Shown here in pieces: positions 23,259 to 30,986 of a stretch of 32,033 bases of DNA; the stretch's first letter is position 1; each line of letters starts with the position of its first letter. The notes beneath the pieces are model-generated. The model made no database searches, had not been told where the DNA came from, and was given only the letters and a program-made list of their open reading frames with translations. This DNA comes from a bacterium (lineage in GTDB: Bacteria > Bacteroidota > Bacteroidia > Cytophagales > Thermonemataceae). The stretch lies in the NCBI GenBank assembly GCA_025362415.1, contig JANYGM010000280.1, forward strand, positions 1 through 32,033, read 5' to 3'. The position numbers and the translations under genes were made by a program.

Positions 23259-24499
23259 TAGAGAAGGTTGGGCAAAATAATAATTACTTCTGTTCCAATA
23301 TTGATTTCACTTTGTAATGTTACATTTCCTTTCAGTTTTTGTAAACAATTTTTTACTACATACAAGCCTACACCAGAGCCTTTGGAAGTAGCATTATGTT
23401 TGAAAAACATTGTAAAAACCTTATCCTGCACGTTTTTTTCTATTCCTTGTCCGTTATCAGAAACAATTATTTGCAAATTTTTATTTTCTTGTTGCGTGAT
23501 TTTAAATAAAATATTTTTCTTAGAAGTTTTATTTGCAAAGGAAATAGCATTATCTATCAAATTTTGCATAATTGTACGTATCAAATAACGGTCACTCACA
23601 AACAAATCAGGTGCGTTTATTTCCATCTGAAAGTCAATATTTTCACGCATAAAATCCTTAGAAAACTGTTGTTTTACCTTTGTAGCAAGCTCGTGAACAT
23701 CTATTTCTGTTACTTCTACATCTAAATATTTGATTTTGGTAACTTCCAACAAAGTAATCAAAATTCTATTCAATTTTTCAGAATTTTCTGCAATCATACC
23801 CAAATAACGCTGTGCATTTTCGTCTTGTAGCTCCACTTTTGCCAGATTAGAAAGCCCAATAAGTGAAGCAATAGGTCCACGTAAGTCGTGAGAAGCCCTA
23901 TAAACAAATGTATCTAGTTCTTTTACAGAAGTATTAAATTGTTCTTCTAACTCTCTATGTTCTGTCATTTCCTTCAACAATTCTTCATAAACTTCCTGCA
24001 ATTCTTTGGTACGGTCAGAGAGTTGTTGGTCTAAATATTTGCGGTATTCTATTATTTCTGTATTATTTTGAAGAAGTTTTTTTATTTCAAATTGATATTT
24101 TTGTTGAGAATGGATATTTGCTAATAATTTTTGTATATTTTCCAAAATAAGCGTATCAGAAACAAATTCTTTATACAAAAAATGATGTGCGCCAAGTTTC
24201 AATCCTTCTTCTATTTGAGCGTTTTGAGCAGGTGTAGCAAGCAAAATAATTCCTACATTATCAGGGAAAAAATGCCTTCTAACGGCTTCTACAAAACTTT
24301 TTATGTCCAAATTAGGTAAACTCAAATTTATCAAAATAACATCAATACTTTCCCAAACAATAGTATTACTTAGCATACCCCGCAAAGTATTCTGATGCAA
24401 AAGTGATAATTTTATTTTATTTTCTTTCACTTTTTCTGATAAAGATAAAAATAGCTTACTATCTTCATCAAGAAACAATATTTTTGGAGTGCTTGCCAT
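23258..24499 (-). CDS. Receiver-histidine kinase hybrid with degenerate receiver
   Basis: A 413-residue cytosolic sensor kinase with no TM helix. Residues 1-125 form a receiver fold: the acidic triad DED is at 11-13, the Thr is in LLAT (89) and Lys110 is in LYKEF. The phospho-acceptor position is Asn58 (INLSLPN) instead of Asp. A coiled coil spans about 130-195. The HisKA H-box RASHDLRGPI has His204. The HATPase_c domain has an N-box NLIDNAISFAN, DNGQGI and GSGVGLYVVKNC. The protein ends soon after, with no output domain, so it probably phosphorylates an unlinked regulator. Seven-base arrays border both ends of the gene. Confidence 0.88.
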   Translation of the reverse strand: MASTPKILFLDEDSKLFLSLSEKVKENKIKLSLLHQNTLRGMLSNTIVWESIDVILINLSLPNLDIKSFVEAVRRHFFPDNVGIILLATPAQNAQIEEGLKLGAHHFLYKEFVSDTLILENIQKLLANIHSQQKYQFEIKKLLQNNTEIIEYRKYLDQQLSDRTKELQEVYEELLKEMTEHRELEEQFNTSVKELDTFVYRASHDLRGPIASLIGLSNLAKVELQDENAQRYLGMIAENSEKLNRILITLLEVTKIKYLDVEVTEIDVHELATKVKQQFSKDFMRENIDFQMEINAPDLFVSDRYLIRTIMQNLIDNAISFANKTSKKNILFKITQQENKNLQIIVSDNGQGIEKNVQDKVFTMFFKHNATSKGSGVGLYVVKNCLQKLKGNVTLQSEINIGTEVIIILPNLL

Positions 24500-24506
24500 T
24501 ATAGAA

Positions 24507-24534
24507 AGGTATGAAGTAAGAGGTACGAAGTACG
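24507..24534. repeat. Seven-base tandem repeat array (AGGTACG type)
   Basis: Heptamers AGGTATG, AAGTAAG, AGGTACG, AAGTACG lie 7 nt upstream of the kinase ATG. Confidence 0.7.
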
Positions 24535-24670
24535 AGTGTAAAACTCTGATTATTAAGTTATAGAAATGTTATGGTTTGCGTTATGTTACAAATATAAAAA
24601 CAATTTCTTTTACAATACGTTTTTATTTAGAAAACATTATTTTTTTAGCTATTTTTCCATTCTCTTTATT

Positions 24671-25657
24671 ATGAAAAAATTTCAAGATAATCAGCTTATG
24701 CAGGCACGCACACGCACAGATGCACCAGCAGACAATGCCATAAAAATGCTTTTTGCCACACTTGCGCCTACACAAACCTATGAGTGGCTACAATGGTTCA
24801 CCACAGAGAATACCAATATTCCTTCTGATTATCAAAATATTAGCCATTTTTTTGATAATAACTGTTCTTTGCCTATTTGGGCAGATTTGGAGAAAATGAA
24901 AAAAGCAAGTTTGTTTTTTGAGAAAAATAAAGAAAATATTTTATTTACGCTTGGAACTTACTCATTACCATATTGTTATGCCGCCAAAAATGGTGTAAAA
25001 GTGCTATTTCTCTCCAAAAGATTACAAACAGATGCAAAAAAACGCTTAGAAGAAACGGCTAATTTTCTTATCAATATTACTTCAAAAGATATTTTTTCAG
25101 AGAATATTTTACAGAATAAAAATATCTCAAAAGGTGTGTTTTTGTGTCTTAAAACAAGGCTTTTACACGCTTCCATACGACATTTTGTAGTAAATAAAAC
25201 GGTTTGGAATGCTACAGAATGGGGAGAACCTATCAACCAAGAAGATATGGCAGGCACTAATTTGTCGTTTTCTTATATTATTTTACAAGGACTGAAAAAA
25301 ATGAATATTTCTTTTACTGATGAAGAGGCTGAAAATTATTTACATCTTTGGAATGTAATTGGGCATTTTTTGGGTGTTGAAGAGCAGTTTTTGCCTGATA
25401 CTATGAAAGAATCTTTTTGGTTGGATAAACTTATTTCAGAAAGACAGTTTGCACCAAGTGAGGAAGGAAAAATACTTACAAAGGCATTATTGGCAGTTTT
25501 TGAGGAAACGGTAAGTAGTTTTTATAACAAAACCGCTATTGCACAAATGCGTTTTTTGTTGGGTGATAAAATTGCAGATATGGTTGATGTGCCAAAATCT
25601 ACGCTTTTTAGTGGTATTTTAGCTGGAGTAAGAACGAAAAATTTATTTTTAAAGTAA
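24671..25657 (+). CDS. MpaB / latex-clearing-type (DUF2236) oxygenase-like protein
   Basis: A 328-residue, mainly alpha-helical protein. RLLHASIRHFV followed by WGEPINQEDMAGTNLSFSYI (about 165-200) matches the conserved R..HA..R ... G.PINQ.D...T core of DUF2236. That family includes the haem-binding rubber oxygenase Lcp and fungal MpaB. Later NYLHLWNVIGHFLGVEEQFLP also fits. The His residues would be candidate haem ligands. No signal peptide is seen, unlike secreted Lcp, so a cytosolic role is likely and the substrate is unknown. The frame opens at 24566, but MKKFQDNQLMQARTRTD at 24671 is the natural start. Confidence 0.75.
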   Translation: MKKFQDNQLMQARTRTDAPADNAIKMLFATLAPTQTYEWLQWFTTENTNIPSDYQNISHFFDNNCSLPIWADLEKMKKASLFFEKNKENILFTLGTYSLPYCYAAKNGVKVLFLSKRLQTDAKKRLEETANFLINITSKDIFSENILQNKNISKGVFLCLKTRLLHASIRHFVVNKTVWNATEWGEPINQEDMAGTNLSFSYIILQGLKKMNISFTDEEAENYLHLWNVIGHFLGVEEQFLPDTMKESFWLDKLISERQFAPSEEGKILTKALLAVFEETVSSFYNKTAIAQMRFLLGDKIADMVDVPKSTLFSGILAGVRTKNLFLK

Positions 25658-25698
25658 AAAAGAGAGAGAAAATAAATATTTATTTTCTCTCTTTTTTA
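25656..25698. terminator. Shared bidirectional terminator
   Basis: A long A/T-rich hairpin with AGAGAGAAAATAAAT on one side and its complement on the other is flanked by A and T runs. It lies between two converging genes and overlaps the stop of the oxygenase-like gene. Confidence 0.75.
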
Positions 25699-25716
25699 AG
25701 ATTTTCACATTTATTC

Positions 25717-25938
25717 CTAAGCCAGAACAGGTACATCTATTTGATACATTTCAGAAATAATTTGTTTGATAAGTGCAACACTGTCACTAGCAAGTATAAG
25801 ACTTGCGTTTGGGTTTTCCAAATCCGTAAGGCTCAAACCTTTCTCACGAAAATGTCCAAAAATTTTCATTGTAACTCTCTGCCACGCTACAGGGGTAATG
25901 TTTTCATCACACCATTGTTTTATGATAAGTGCTTGCAT
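25717..25938 (-). CDS. Small protein, paralogue B
   Basis: A 73-residue soluble protein of unknown family. It shares with its upstream neighbour (25990-26229) the pattern K-x-WCDENI, WQRV-x-MK, F-x-EKG-x-S-x-T, a PN pair and a C-terminal MY-x-I-(D/E)-(V/L)-P. It is predicted to be mostly helical with one short strand. The two genes are separated by 51 nt and share one promoter upstream. There is no signal peptide or known motif. Duplication with divergence suggests a maintained function. Confidence 0.65.
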   Translation of the reverse strand: MQALIIKQWCDENITPVAWQRVTMKIFGHFREKGLSLTDLENPNASLILASDSVALIKQIISEMYQIDVPVLA

Positions 25939-25989
25939 AAATTTATTTTTTTAATTATTTGTACTCATTCATTTGGTGAATGTCCTTAC

Positions 25990-26229
25990 TTATTTGTAAA
26001 CGACCTCTCCGTAGGGGAGTTCAATCTCATACATAGCCACAATAGAAGTATAAACTAACTCAAAACTTTCTTCATCTAAAAAAGTATTTTCGTTTGGGCT
26101 GTTTATTTCAGTAATAGAAAAGCCTTTTTCCTTAAAAAAGTGAAGGTTTTTCATAGCAACTCTTTGCCAAGAGGCTGCACTAATGTTTTCATCACACCAG
26201 TTTTTTATTTTGAGCGCATTATATTTCAT
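25990..26229 (-). CDS. Small protein, paralogue A
   Basis: A 79-residue soluble protein, first gene of the pair. It reads MKYNALKIKNWCDENI, then SWQRVAMKNLHFFKEKGFSITE and a C-terminal AMYEIELPYGEVVYK. It shares about one third of its residues with the 73-residue neighbour, judged by eye. The WCDENI motif is the best conserved part. The family was not recognised. A TATATTTG box lies 25 nt upstream. Confidence 0.65.
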   Translation of the reverse strand: MKYNALKIKNWCDENISAASWQRVAMKNLHFFKEKGFSITEINSPNENTFLDEESFELVYTSIVAMYEIELPYGEVVYK

Positions 26230-26253
26230 ATATTTATTTTATTTGGATTCTCA

Positions 26254-26261
26254 CAAATATA
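26254..26261 (-). promoter_or_regulatory. -7 box TATATTTG for the small paralogue pair
   Basis: A full TAnnTTTG match on the minus strand with a leader of about 18 nt to the ATG at 26229. No -33 TTTG at the usual spacing. Confidence 0.5.
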
Positions 26262-26330
26262 CAGAAAAAATTACCATCTAAAATTATTTTAACAATTATT
26301 TTTCAAATAGTTATAAAATAGTGAAAAATT

Positions 26331-26441
26331 TTATTCATCTAGTTCAAAAGTAATTCTTTTTTTGGTTAAAACTAAGTTATTTAGCTCAATAACCTTATTT
26401 TGCTGCTCAATGTTTAATAAAAAACGGTAAATATTTTGTAT
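26331..26441 (-). pseudogene. Possible coding remnant without start codon
   Basis: On the minus strand a stop-to-stop frame of about 36 codons reads FLLNIEQQNKVIELNNLVL and TKKRITFELDE before TAA. The amino-acid composition looks protein-like, but there is no start codon and a stop lies just upstream. It may be the tail of a lost gene, or chance. Nothing else is seen in 26262-26470. Confidence 0.2.
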
Positions 26442-26470
26442 TTACTAGGAGCTAAAGACTCATAATTTAC

Positions 26471-27739
26471 TTATTTACGCCAATTATCTACCACTAATTG
26501 CCAAATAGTAGCATATTCTGTATAGCGTGCAAGTACATAATGCTCGTCTGTATAAGCATTTGCACGTCTAGAAAACGTAAAAATAGCTTTTGCAAAAGAA
26601 GGGTGATTAAGGTAAGTCCATTGAACTACATCACGTCCTTTAATAGTTTCTGTTGGTGTTCCGAGTAAAACAAAAACCATTCCCATATCAGTTTTCCAAC
26701 CATCTTTATGCGTTGAAAAGGTCAAATTAGCCTCTTTGATACGTTGATAATAGCGTTTTATCAAATTTTTAGCATTTATTTCATTTCCCTCTGCCAAAAT
26801 AAGGAAAAACTTATCTAATTCTTGCTTAATATTGTTCTGTTTATCATTTTTATTATCATTTTTGTCTTCCTTTTTATTGATAATTTCTGAAAATTTTTCT
26901 ATTTCATTATTTTTAAAAATATAGGTTAAAGCAGCAACCAAGTCCGTTTTTTCTGCTATTTTAGGGAAAAATTTATCTTCTATTCTTAAACTCAAACCAT
27001 AAAAATCAGCGGTATCTTTTTTGAAAAAACATAGTCCTTTTTCTGTAAAACTAATATTTTCATTCGTTTTATTGATTTTGAAAATGTCTTCTACTTTTTT
27101 GGGGATATTGGCATTTTTAGTCAAATTCATTGGAGTAAGTGCCATATCTGTTTGAATGTCAGCATCTTTATAAAAGAAATTTCTAATAAGAATTTCCTTT
27201 TTTGCAATATTTTTGACAGAAAACATTTCATTTTGAAAAACATAACCATCAAAGCAAGGAAACTCACTTTTTTGTAAAAAAACTGCAAATTCATCACGCA
27301 GACGTGTGTTTGTAAAATTTATTTTTAGGTCAAAATTGTATTTTGTATTATCCAAAATATTCATCATCTCAAAAAATAAAATAGCTGTAGCAATGTTTTG
27401 ACGTGCTATTTGGAAATAAAACTTAATCCCGTCCTCTTCTTTGGTAATTTGTTGTGGAATTATTTTTGTTGATGTAGGTTTTGCTGACCTATAATCTTGT
27501 GCTATATAATATTCAAAAACAAAATTTTTGGTAATATTTTCTGTTTGTTGCCAGTCTTTAAGGTCGTTTTGAAGGCGTACATACACACGCAAACTATCCC
27601 CATTATGTAAAGAAAGCATTTTTAGGCGAAATCCGTGCTTGTTGGTGGCGTTTTCTATTTGCGTATTTATTTGTGCTTTTATTTCAAAAACAGTATAGCA
27701 AAAAACACAGAAGAATGCAATAAATATTTTTATTTTCAT
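26471..27739 (-). CDS. GWxTD domain protein
   Basis: A 422-residue exported protein. Signal peptide MKIKIFIAFFCVFCYTVFEIKA is followed by Gln. A long beta-rich N-terminal part carries no motif I recognise. The C-terminal 100 residues hold the GWxTD domain: a helical LIKRYYQRIKEANLTFS, then GWKTDMGMVFVLLGTPTE and the closing WTYLNHPSFAKAIFTFSRR. Such proteins occur widely in Bacteroidota and some other phyla, are periplasmic or surface-located, and have no defined biochemistry. A lysine/asparagine-rich linker (KNNEIEKFSEIINKKEDKND, about 290-310) separates the parts. It is divergent from the toxin-antitoxin-like pair. Confidence 0.85.
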   Translation of the reverse strand: MKIKIFIAFFCVFCYTVFEIKAQINTQIENATNKHGFRLKMLSLHNGDSLRVYVRLQNDLKDWQQTENITKNFVFEYYIAQDYRSAKPTSTKIIPQQITKEEDGIKFYFQIARQNIATAILFFEMMNILDNTKYNFDLKINFTNTRLRDEFAVFLQKSEFPCFDGYVFQNEMFSVKNIAKKEILIRNFFYKDADIQTDMALTPMNLTKNANIPKKVEDIFKINKTNENISFTEKGLCFFKKDTADFYGLSLRIEDKFFPKIAEKTDLVAALTYIFKNNEIEKFSEIINKKEDKNDNKNDKQNNIKQELDKFFLILAEGNEINAKNLIKRYYQRIKEANLTFSTHKDGWKTDMGMVFVLLGTPTETIKGRDVVQWTYLNHPSFAKAIFTFSRRANAYTDEHYVLARYTEYATIWQLVVDNWRK

Positions 27740-27787
27740 TTGTTTTGGTAAAATTATTTTCGTGAAATTACAAAAAAATAACTATAT

Positions 27788-27818
27788 TTTGTATATAAAA
27801 CATTATTTTGTATATTTG
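27788..27818 (+). promoter_or_regulatory. Promoter of the toxin-antitoxin-like pair
   Basis: TTTG at 27788-27791 and TATATTTG at 27811-27818 with a 19-nt spacer, a textbook Bacteroidota promoter. Transcription start would be near 27825, 14 nt before the ATG. Confidence 0.75.
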
Positions 27819-27838
27819 AGGAAACAAAATAAAATTTT

Positions 27839-28147
27839 ATGGAAACTCTTATTGTTCATATCAAAGAAAAACGTGATATAAAAGCTGTAAAATCTTTTCT
27901 TTCCACTATTAAAAGTGCAAAAGTTATTGAACAAGATATTGTGAGTAGTTTAGTAGATAACTTGCTCTTAAACAATAACTTAGAAAAATCAGAAAATAAT
28001 ATAAAAGATTTAGCTAACTTTGAAGATGGTACTTATAAAACAGGGGATAAACCTAGTGATTTTGTAAGTCATAAAACACCTATTAGTGAAGATGAAGCAG
28101 AAAAACAATACCAAGAGTTACGCAAAAAAGTATGGAAACTAAGATGA
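27839..28147 (+). CDS. Probable antitoxin of a PIN-type toxin-antitoxin pair
   Basis: A 102-residue protein, METLIVHIKEKRDIKAVKSFLSTI near the N-terminus and EDEAEKQYQELRKKVWKLR at the C-terminus. The short N-terminal beta strand plus helices followed by an extended charged tail is typical of small antitoxins, but I do not recognise the exact family. Its stop overlaps the ATG of the PIN-like gene by 4 nt (ATGA), the usual toxin-antitoxin coupling, and it has a strong promoter. Because the toxin frame is broken, this may be an orphan or solitary antitoxin now. Confidence 0.55.
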   Translation: METLIVHIKEKRDIKAVKSFLSTIKSAKVIEQDIVSSLVDNLLLNNNLEKSENNIKDLANFEDGTYKTGDKPSDFVSHKTPISEDEAEKQYQELRKKVWKLR

Positions 28148-28520
28148 TACTTTGTGATAGCAATATAGTTTTTAGATATCAAAGAAACCATATTTTAATT
28201 ACCAACGAATTAGACAAAATAGGTTTTGAAAACCTTGCTATCTCTACTGTTACAGTTTGTGAGATGTACTTTGGTATGCTACTAAAAGAGAAACGATAGA
28301 AACAATACGTAAATTTAAAAAATTTTATCTTGATAAAGAAGTTTCACTAAAAGTGGAAGAACTAATGTCAGAATATAGAGATAAACTTGCTATGCCTGAT
28401 GCACTAATAGCCGCCACCGCTATATGTAATAACCTCAAAATCTTTACATTAAACAAAAAAGATTTTGAATTTATCAAAGGAATTGAATTTTATAAGCCTA
28501 CACAAAAGATGCTGTCTTAA
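28144..28520 (+). pseudogene. PIN-domain toxin (VapC-like), frameshifted
   Basis: The first frame (28144-28299) encodes MILCDSNIVFRYQ...LAISTVTVCEMYFGMLLKEKR and then stops. The second frame continues from about 28284 with RETIETIRKFKKFYLDKEVS ... LAMPDALIAATAICNN ... IFTLNKKDFEFIKGIEFY to TAA at 28520. Together they make a typical VapC-like PIN ribonuclease of about 125 residues. The acidic residues Asp5, Glu40, the Asp in MPDALIA and the Asp in KKDF are all present. One missing A in a run at 28284-28287 explains the break. Ribosomal slippage at AAAA, or a sequencing error, could also join the frames. Confidence 0.75.
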
Positions 28521-28545
28521 ATGTATGAGCCAAAATATTTTATCT

Positions 28546-28830
28546 CTAAAAAATAGTTACAGAAATATCCAAAGTAGTGGCATTGATAGTTTCACCCAAT
28601 CCAGAAAAGGCTATCAGTTGGCTTATTTCTACATAATTGAGTTTTTGGCTTATTTCTACATAATTGAGTTTTATGCTTTTCCCTATACCAAATTTTTGGT
28701 CAGCTTTGAGCGCACCCATTGTGCAAAAACCTGCACTACTGCAACCCTGCCCAAGTATCTGCCCAAATTCTAAGCAAAAAATAAGCACTAATAATGATTT
28801 TAAAAATATTTTTGAAATTGATTTTTTCAT
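28546..28830 (-). pseudogene. N-terminal remnant of a Bacteroidota outer-membrane protein
   Basis: A 94-residue frame with a signal peptide (MKKSISKIFLKSLLVLIFC, cleavage after ILGQ), followed by GCSSAGFCTMGALKADQKFG. That is the usual mature start of a family of roughly 280-320-residue outer-membrane transport-like proteins in this phylum (recognised from memory). The frame ends after TTLDISVTIF, so most of the barrel is missing. A 27-nt perfect tandem duplication (28618-28671) doubles the peptide KLNYVEISQ. The fragment is probably non-functional, or a short exported peptide at best. Confidence 0.55.
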
Positions 28831-28931
28831 AAAATTTTACAAGATAAAATATAAAGCATTTTTTATAATAGTTTTGCTACAAACACTTTAGATAGTCTAA
28901 TTGTTATTTTTAATTTAAAATATTTGTTTTT

Positions 28932-28962
28932 TTTGCATTTAGCTATTTTTTAGCTACTTTTG
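28932..28962 (+). promoter_or_regulatory. Promoter of the small-GTPase operon
   Basis: TTTG at 28932-28935 and TACTTTTG at 28955-28962 with a 19-nt spacer. The predicted start is near 28970, 41 nt before the TTG start at 29011. The rest of 28831-29010 shows nothing else. Confidence 0.7.
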
Positions 28963-29010
28963 GCAAAGATTATACATATTAAAGAAATTAAAAATCTAGT
29001 ATAGAAGCCT

Positions 29011-29970
29011 TTGGAACAAGAAGCAAATAATAGTGGTAAGAAAGTAGACGTTTTTTTTGAAATGTTTGAGGAAGCCTTGCGCCAAGAAAATCAGCGTTTG
29101 AAAATTATCTATGAAAAGCAACTTGAAGGCATCAAAGAAGAACTCATTAAAGCAAATGCCAATATTCCAGAGGTTGTTGCCCCTGTGGTAGATAAAAAAG
29201 TAGAAGAATTTAAAGTTGAATTTGATGGACAATCTGGAAAAATGGTTACGACTGCCATAAAAAAACAAATAAAAGAATCTCAACCAGATATCATAGATGC
29301 ACTTTATCCTATTATGGGAAAACTTATTACTAAGTTTTTGCAAATAGAATTAGAAAAACTTTCTGAAGGTATCAATAAACAAATTGAAAATACTTTTTCT
29401 GTAGAAAGTATGAAAAGGCAGGTTTTTAGTATTTTTGGTATCAAACAAGATGCACAAATTCTCAAAAATGCCAACAAACCAAATGTTGAAGAGGCGTATG
29501 TGATAGAACAAGATTCTGGAATGTTGCTTGCAGAATATACACACAATGATTCTGTGGACAATGATATGGTAGCAGGTATGATTACGGCTATAAAATCTTT
29601 TGTGAAAGATGCTTTTTATCAAGATGGAGAGTTGGATATGATAGAATATGGCACTTTTAAGATTATTCTCTACAATGCACGCAAATATTACCTTGTGGCT
29701 GCCCTAAAAGGAGTCGTAGATTCTACTTATAAATATAGAGTTCTTGATTATTTGAAAGTTTTTGACGAAAATTATCTTTCCAAAATAGAAAATCAGGGAA
29801 ATCAATTAGACAATAAAGCTGCGTCAGATGCTCTTACAGCACATTTTGATGCCTTTGAAAATTTTAATACAAGCACTAACACCTTTAACACACTCAATAC
29901 TAAATTAAATAAAATAGATGAAACAATTAAGCAAAAAAGTCATTTTAATTGGAAATTTTGGCGTTGGTAA
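29011..29970 (+). CDS. Coiled-coil protein with roadblock/longin-like domain, GTPase partner
   Basis: A 319-residue cytosolic protein with a TTG start (no upstream ATG; an in-frame TAG lies at 29002; the first internal ATG is codon 18). A coiled coil covers about 18-50. Segment PDIIDALYPIMGKLITKFLQ (92-111) is followed by a domain at 160-255: EAYVIEQDSGMLLAEY, NDMVAGMITAIKSFVKDAF, DMIEYGTFKIILY, KYYLVAALKGV. This strand-helix-strand pattern resembles roadblock/longin proteins that act on small GTPases, and is linked to Ras-like GTPases in other bacteria (inference from memory). Its last 53 nt overlap the GTPase gene in another frame, implying translational coupling. Confidence 0.6.
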   Translation: MEQEANNSGKKVDVFFEMFEEALRQENQRLKIIYEKQLEGIKEELIKANANIPEVVAPVVDKKVEEFKVEFDGQSGKMVTTAIKKQIKESQPDIIDALYPIMGKLITKFLQIELEKLSEGINKQIENTFSVESMKRQVFSIFGIKQDAQILKNANKPNVEEAYVIEQDSGMLLAEYTHNDSVDNDMVAGMITAIKSFVKDAFYQDGELDMIEYGTFKIILYNARKYYLVAALKGVVDSTYKYRVLDYLKVFDENYLSKIENQGNQLDNKAASDALTAHFDAFENFNTSTNTFNTLNTKLNKIDETIKQKSHFNWKFWRW

Positions 29971-30424
29971 AACTTCGCTTACTAATGCTTTTGTTCATAA
30001 AAGATTTTCAGAAGACTACCTCACCACGCTTGGCGTTAAAATAGACAAGAAAACCATTGAAATACTTGCTCAAAATGATGACGAAGAAGATACACAACTA
30101 ACATTACTGATTTGGGATATTGCAGGGGAAGTGGCGCAAGAGAAAGTAAATAAAGCCTATTATCTTGGTTCTCACGGGATTATTTATGTTTTTGATGTTA
30201 CAAGACCTTCTACTTTTGAGAAAATGAAAGAAGATTTGGCATACGTAGCCACAATTTTGCCAAAAGCACAAGTAATTGTAGTTGGAAATAAAGTTGATTT
30301 AATTGATGTAAATACACTTGATGCAGATTTAAAATATGACTTTCTTTCTTCTGCAAAAACAGGAGAAAATGTGGAAAAAATGTTTTTGGAACTTAGTAAA
30401 AAAATTATTCAAGAACCAGCGTGA
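29918..30424 (+). CDS. Rab/Ras-like small GTPase
   Basis: A 168-residue Ras-superfamily GTPase. G1 is GNFGVGKT at 12-19, the switch I Thr is in DYLTTLGVKIDKKTIEI (37), G3 is WDIAGE at 66-71, G4 NKVD is at 124-127 and G5 SSAK at 144-147. The region after G2 is strikingly Rab-like. Glu71 takes the place of the catalytic Gln of Rab/Ras, so intrinsic hydrolysis may be slow and partner-dependent. There is no C-terminal prenylation cysteine, as expected in bacteria. It starts 53 nt inside the upstream partner gene, and its TGA overlaps the ATG of the next membrane protein (TGATG). Confidence 0.88.
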   Translation: MKQLSKKVILIGNFGVGKTSLTNAFVHKRFSEDYLTTLGVKIDKKTIEILAQNDDEEDTQLTLLIWDIAGEVAQEKVNKAYYLGSHGIIYVFDVTRPSTFEKMKEDLAYVATILPKAQVIVVGNKVDLIDVNTLDADLKYDFLSSAKTGENVEKMFLELSKKIIQEPA

Positions 30425-30927
30425 TGAATAAGCAAAAAAAAAATTTAAAGGAGCTAACAGAAATGCTGTCAATGCTCAAAAATATAGATAGAGATGAGCA
30501 ATTAGATGCAAACGACCTAGCATTTATAAATAGCGAAATTTCTCTTTGCAAAACTACTTTCAAAGTAATCTTAGTTATACTTTTGCTTATAAGTATTCTT
30601 GCATTATGGTTGTTTAGTATGTATTTTCAGATTATAACCTCTATTATGCTTAGTATTCCTTTCTTTGCTTTTTGTATTCTTATTTGTTGGGTAGTTAAGA
30701 AAATTCAGAGAAGATTAGAGTTAGACCTTGAAAATGGCTTTAAGGAATTTTCAAAAGATGTTATTACTAAGAAAGATTATACCAATGAATTACGATATTT
30801 TTACATCAATAAGGAAAAACATTTCGTAAGCAAAGAGGATTATGATGATTTTGAAGTAGGTGAGACCATTATAATAGGATTTTTACCTATTAGTAAAACA
30901 ATAATTGGTATTGCAAAAATAATTTAA
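30424..30927 (+). CDS. Two-TM membrane protein, paralogue 1 of the GTPase operon
   Basis: A 167-residue protein of unknown family. An N-terminal charged segment with LDANDLAFINSEISL precedes two TM helices (VILVILLLISILALWLF and IMLSIPFFAFCILICW, about 58-100). A cytosolic C-terminal domain of about 65 residues reads YFYINKEKHFVSKEDYDDFEVGE and ends PISKTIIGIAKII. The ATG at 30424 overlaps the GTPase stop. Close coupling suggests that it works with the GTPase at the membrane. Confidence 0.65.
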   Translation: MNKQKKNLKELTEMLSMLKNIDRDEQLDANDLAFINSEISLCKTTFKVILVILLLISILALWLFSMYFQIITSIMLSIPFFAFCILICWVVKKIQRRLELDLENGFKEFSKDVITKKDYTNELRYFYINKEKHFVSKEDYDDFEVGETIIIGFLPISKTIIGIAKII

Positions 30928-30986
30928 AGTGAATTATATACATATCTAGCAGCTCAAAAAACCAACTACTAATCAAAAATAAATTT

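Noticed and set aside
23258-23700. Separate ATPase gene from plus-strand ORF 23268-23588
   Set aside because: It is antisense to the HATPase domain of the kinase and has no family pattern.
28465-28773. 102-codon plus-strand ORF over the outer-membrane protein fragment
   Set aside because: The minus-strand frame has a signal peptide and a family signature; the plus frame includes the duplicated DNA but has no protein pattern.
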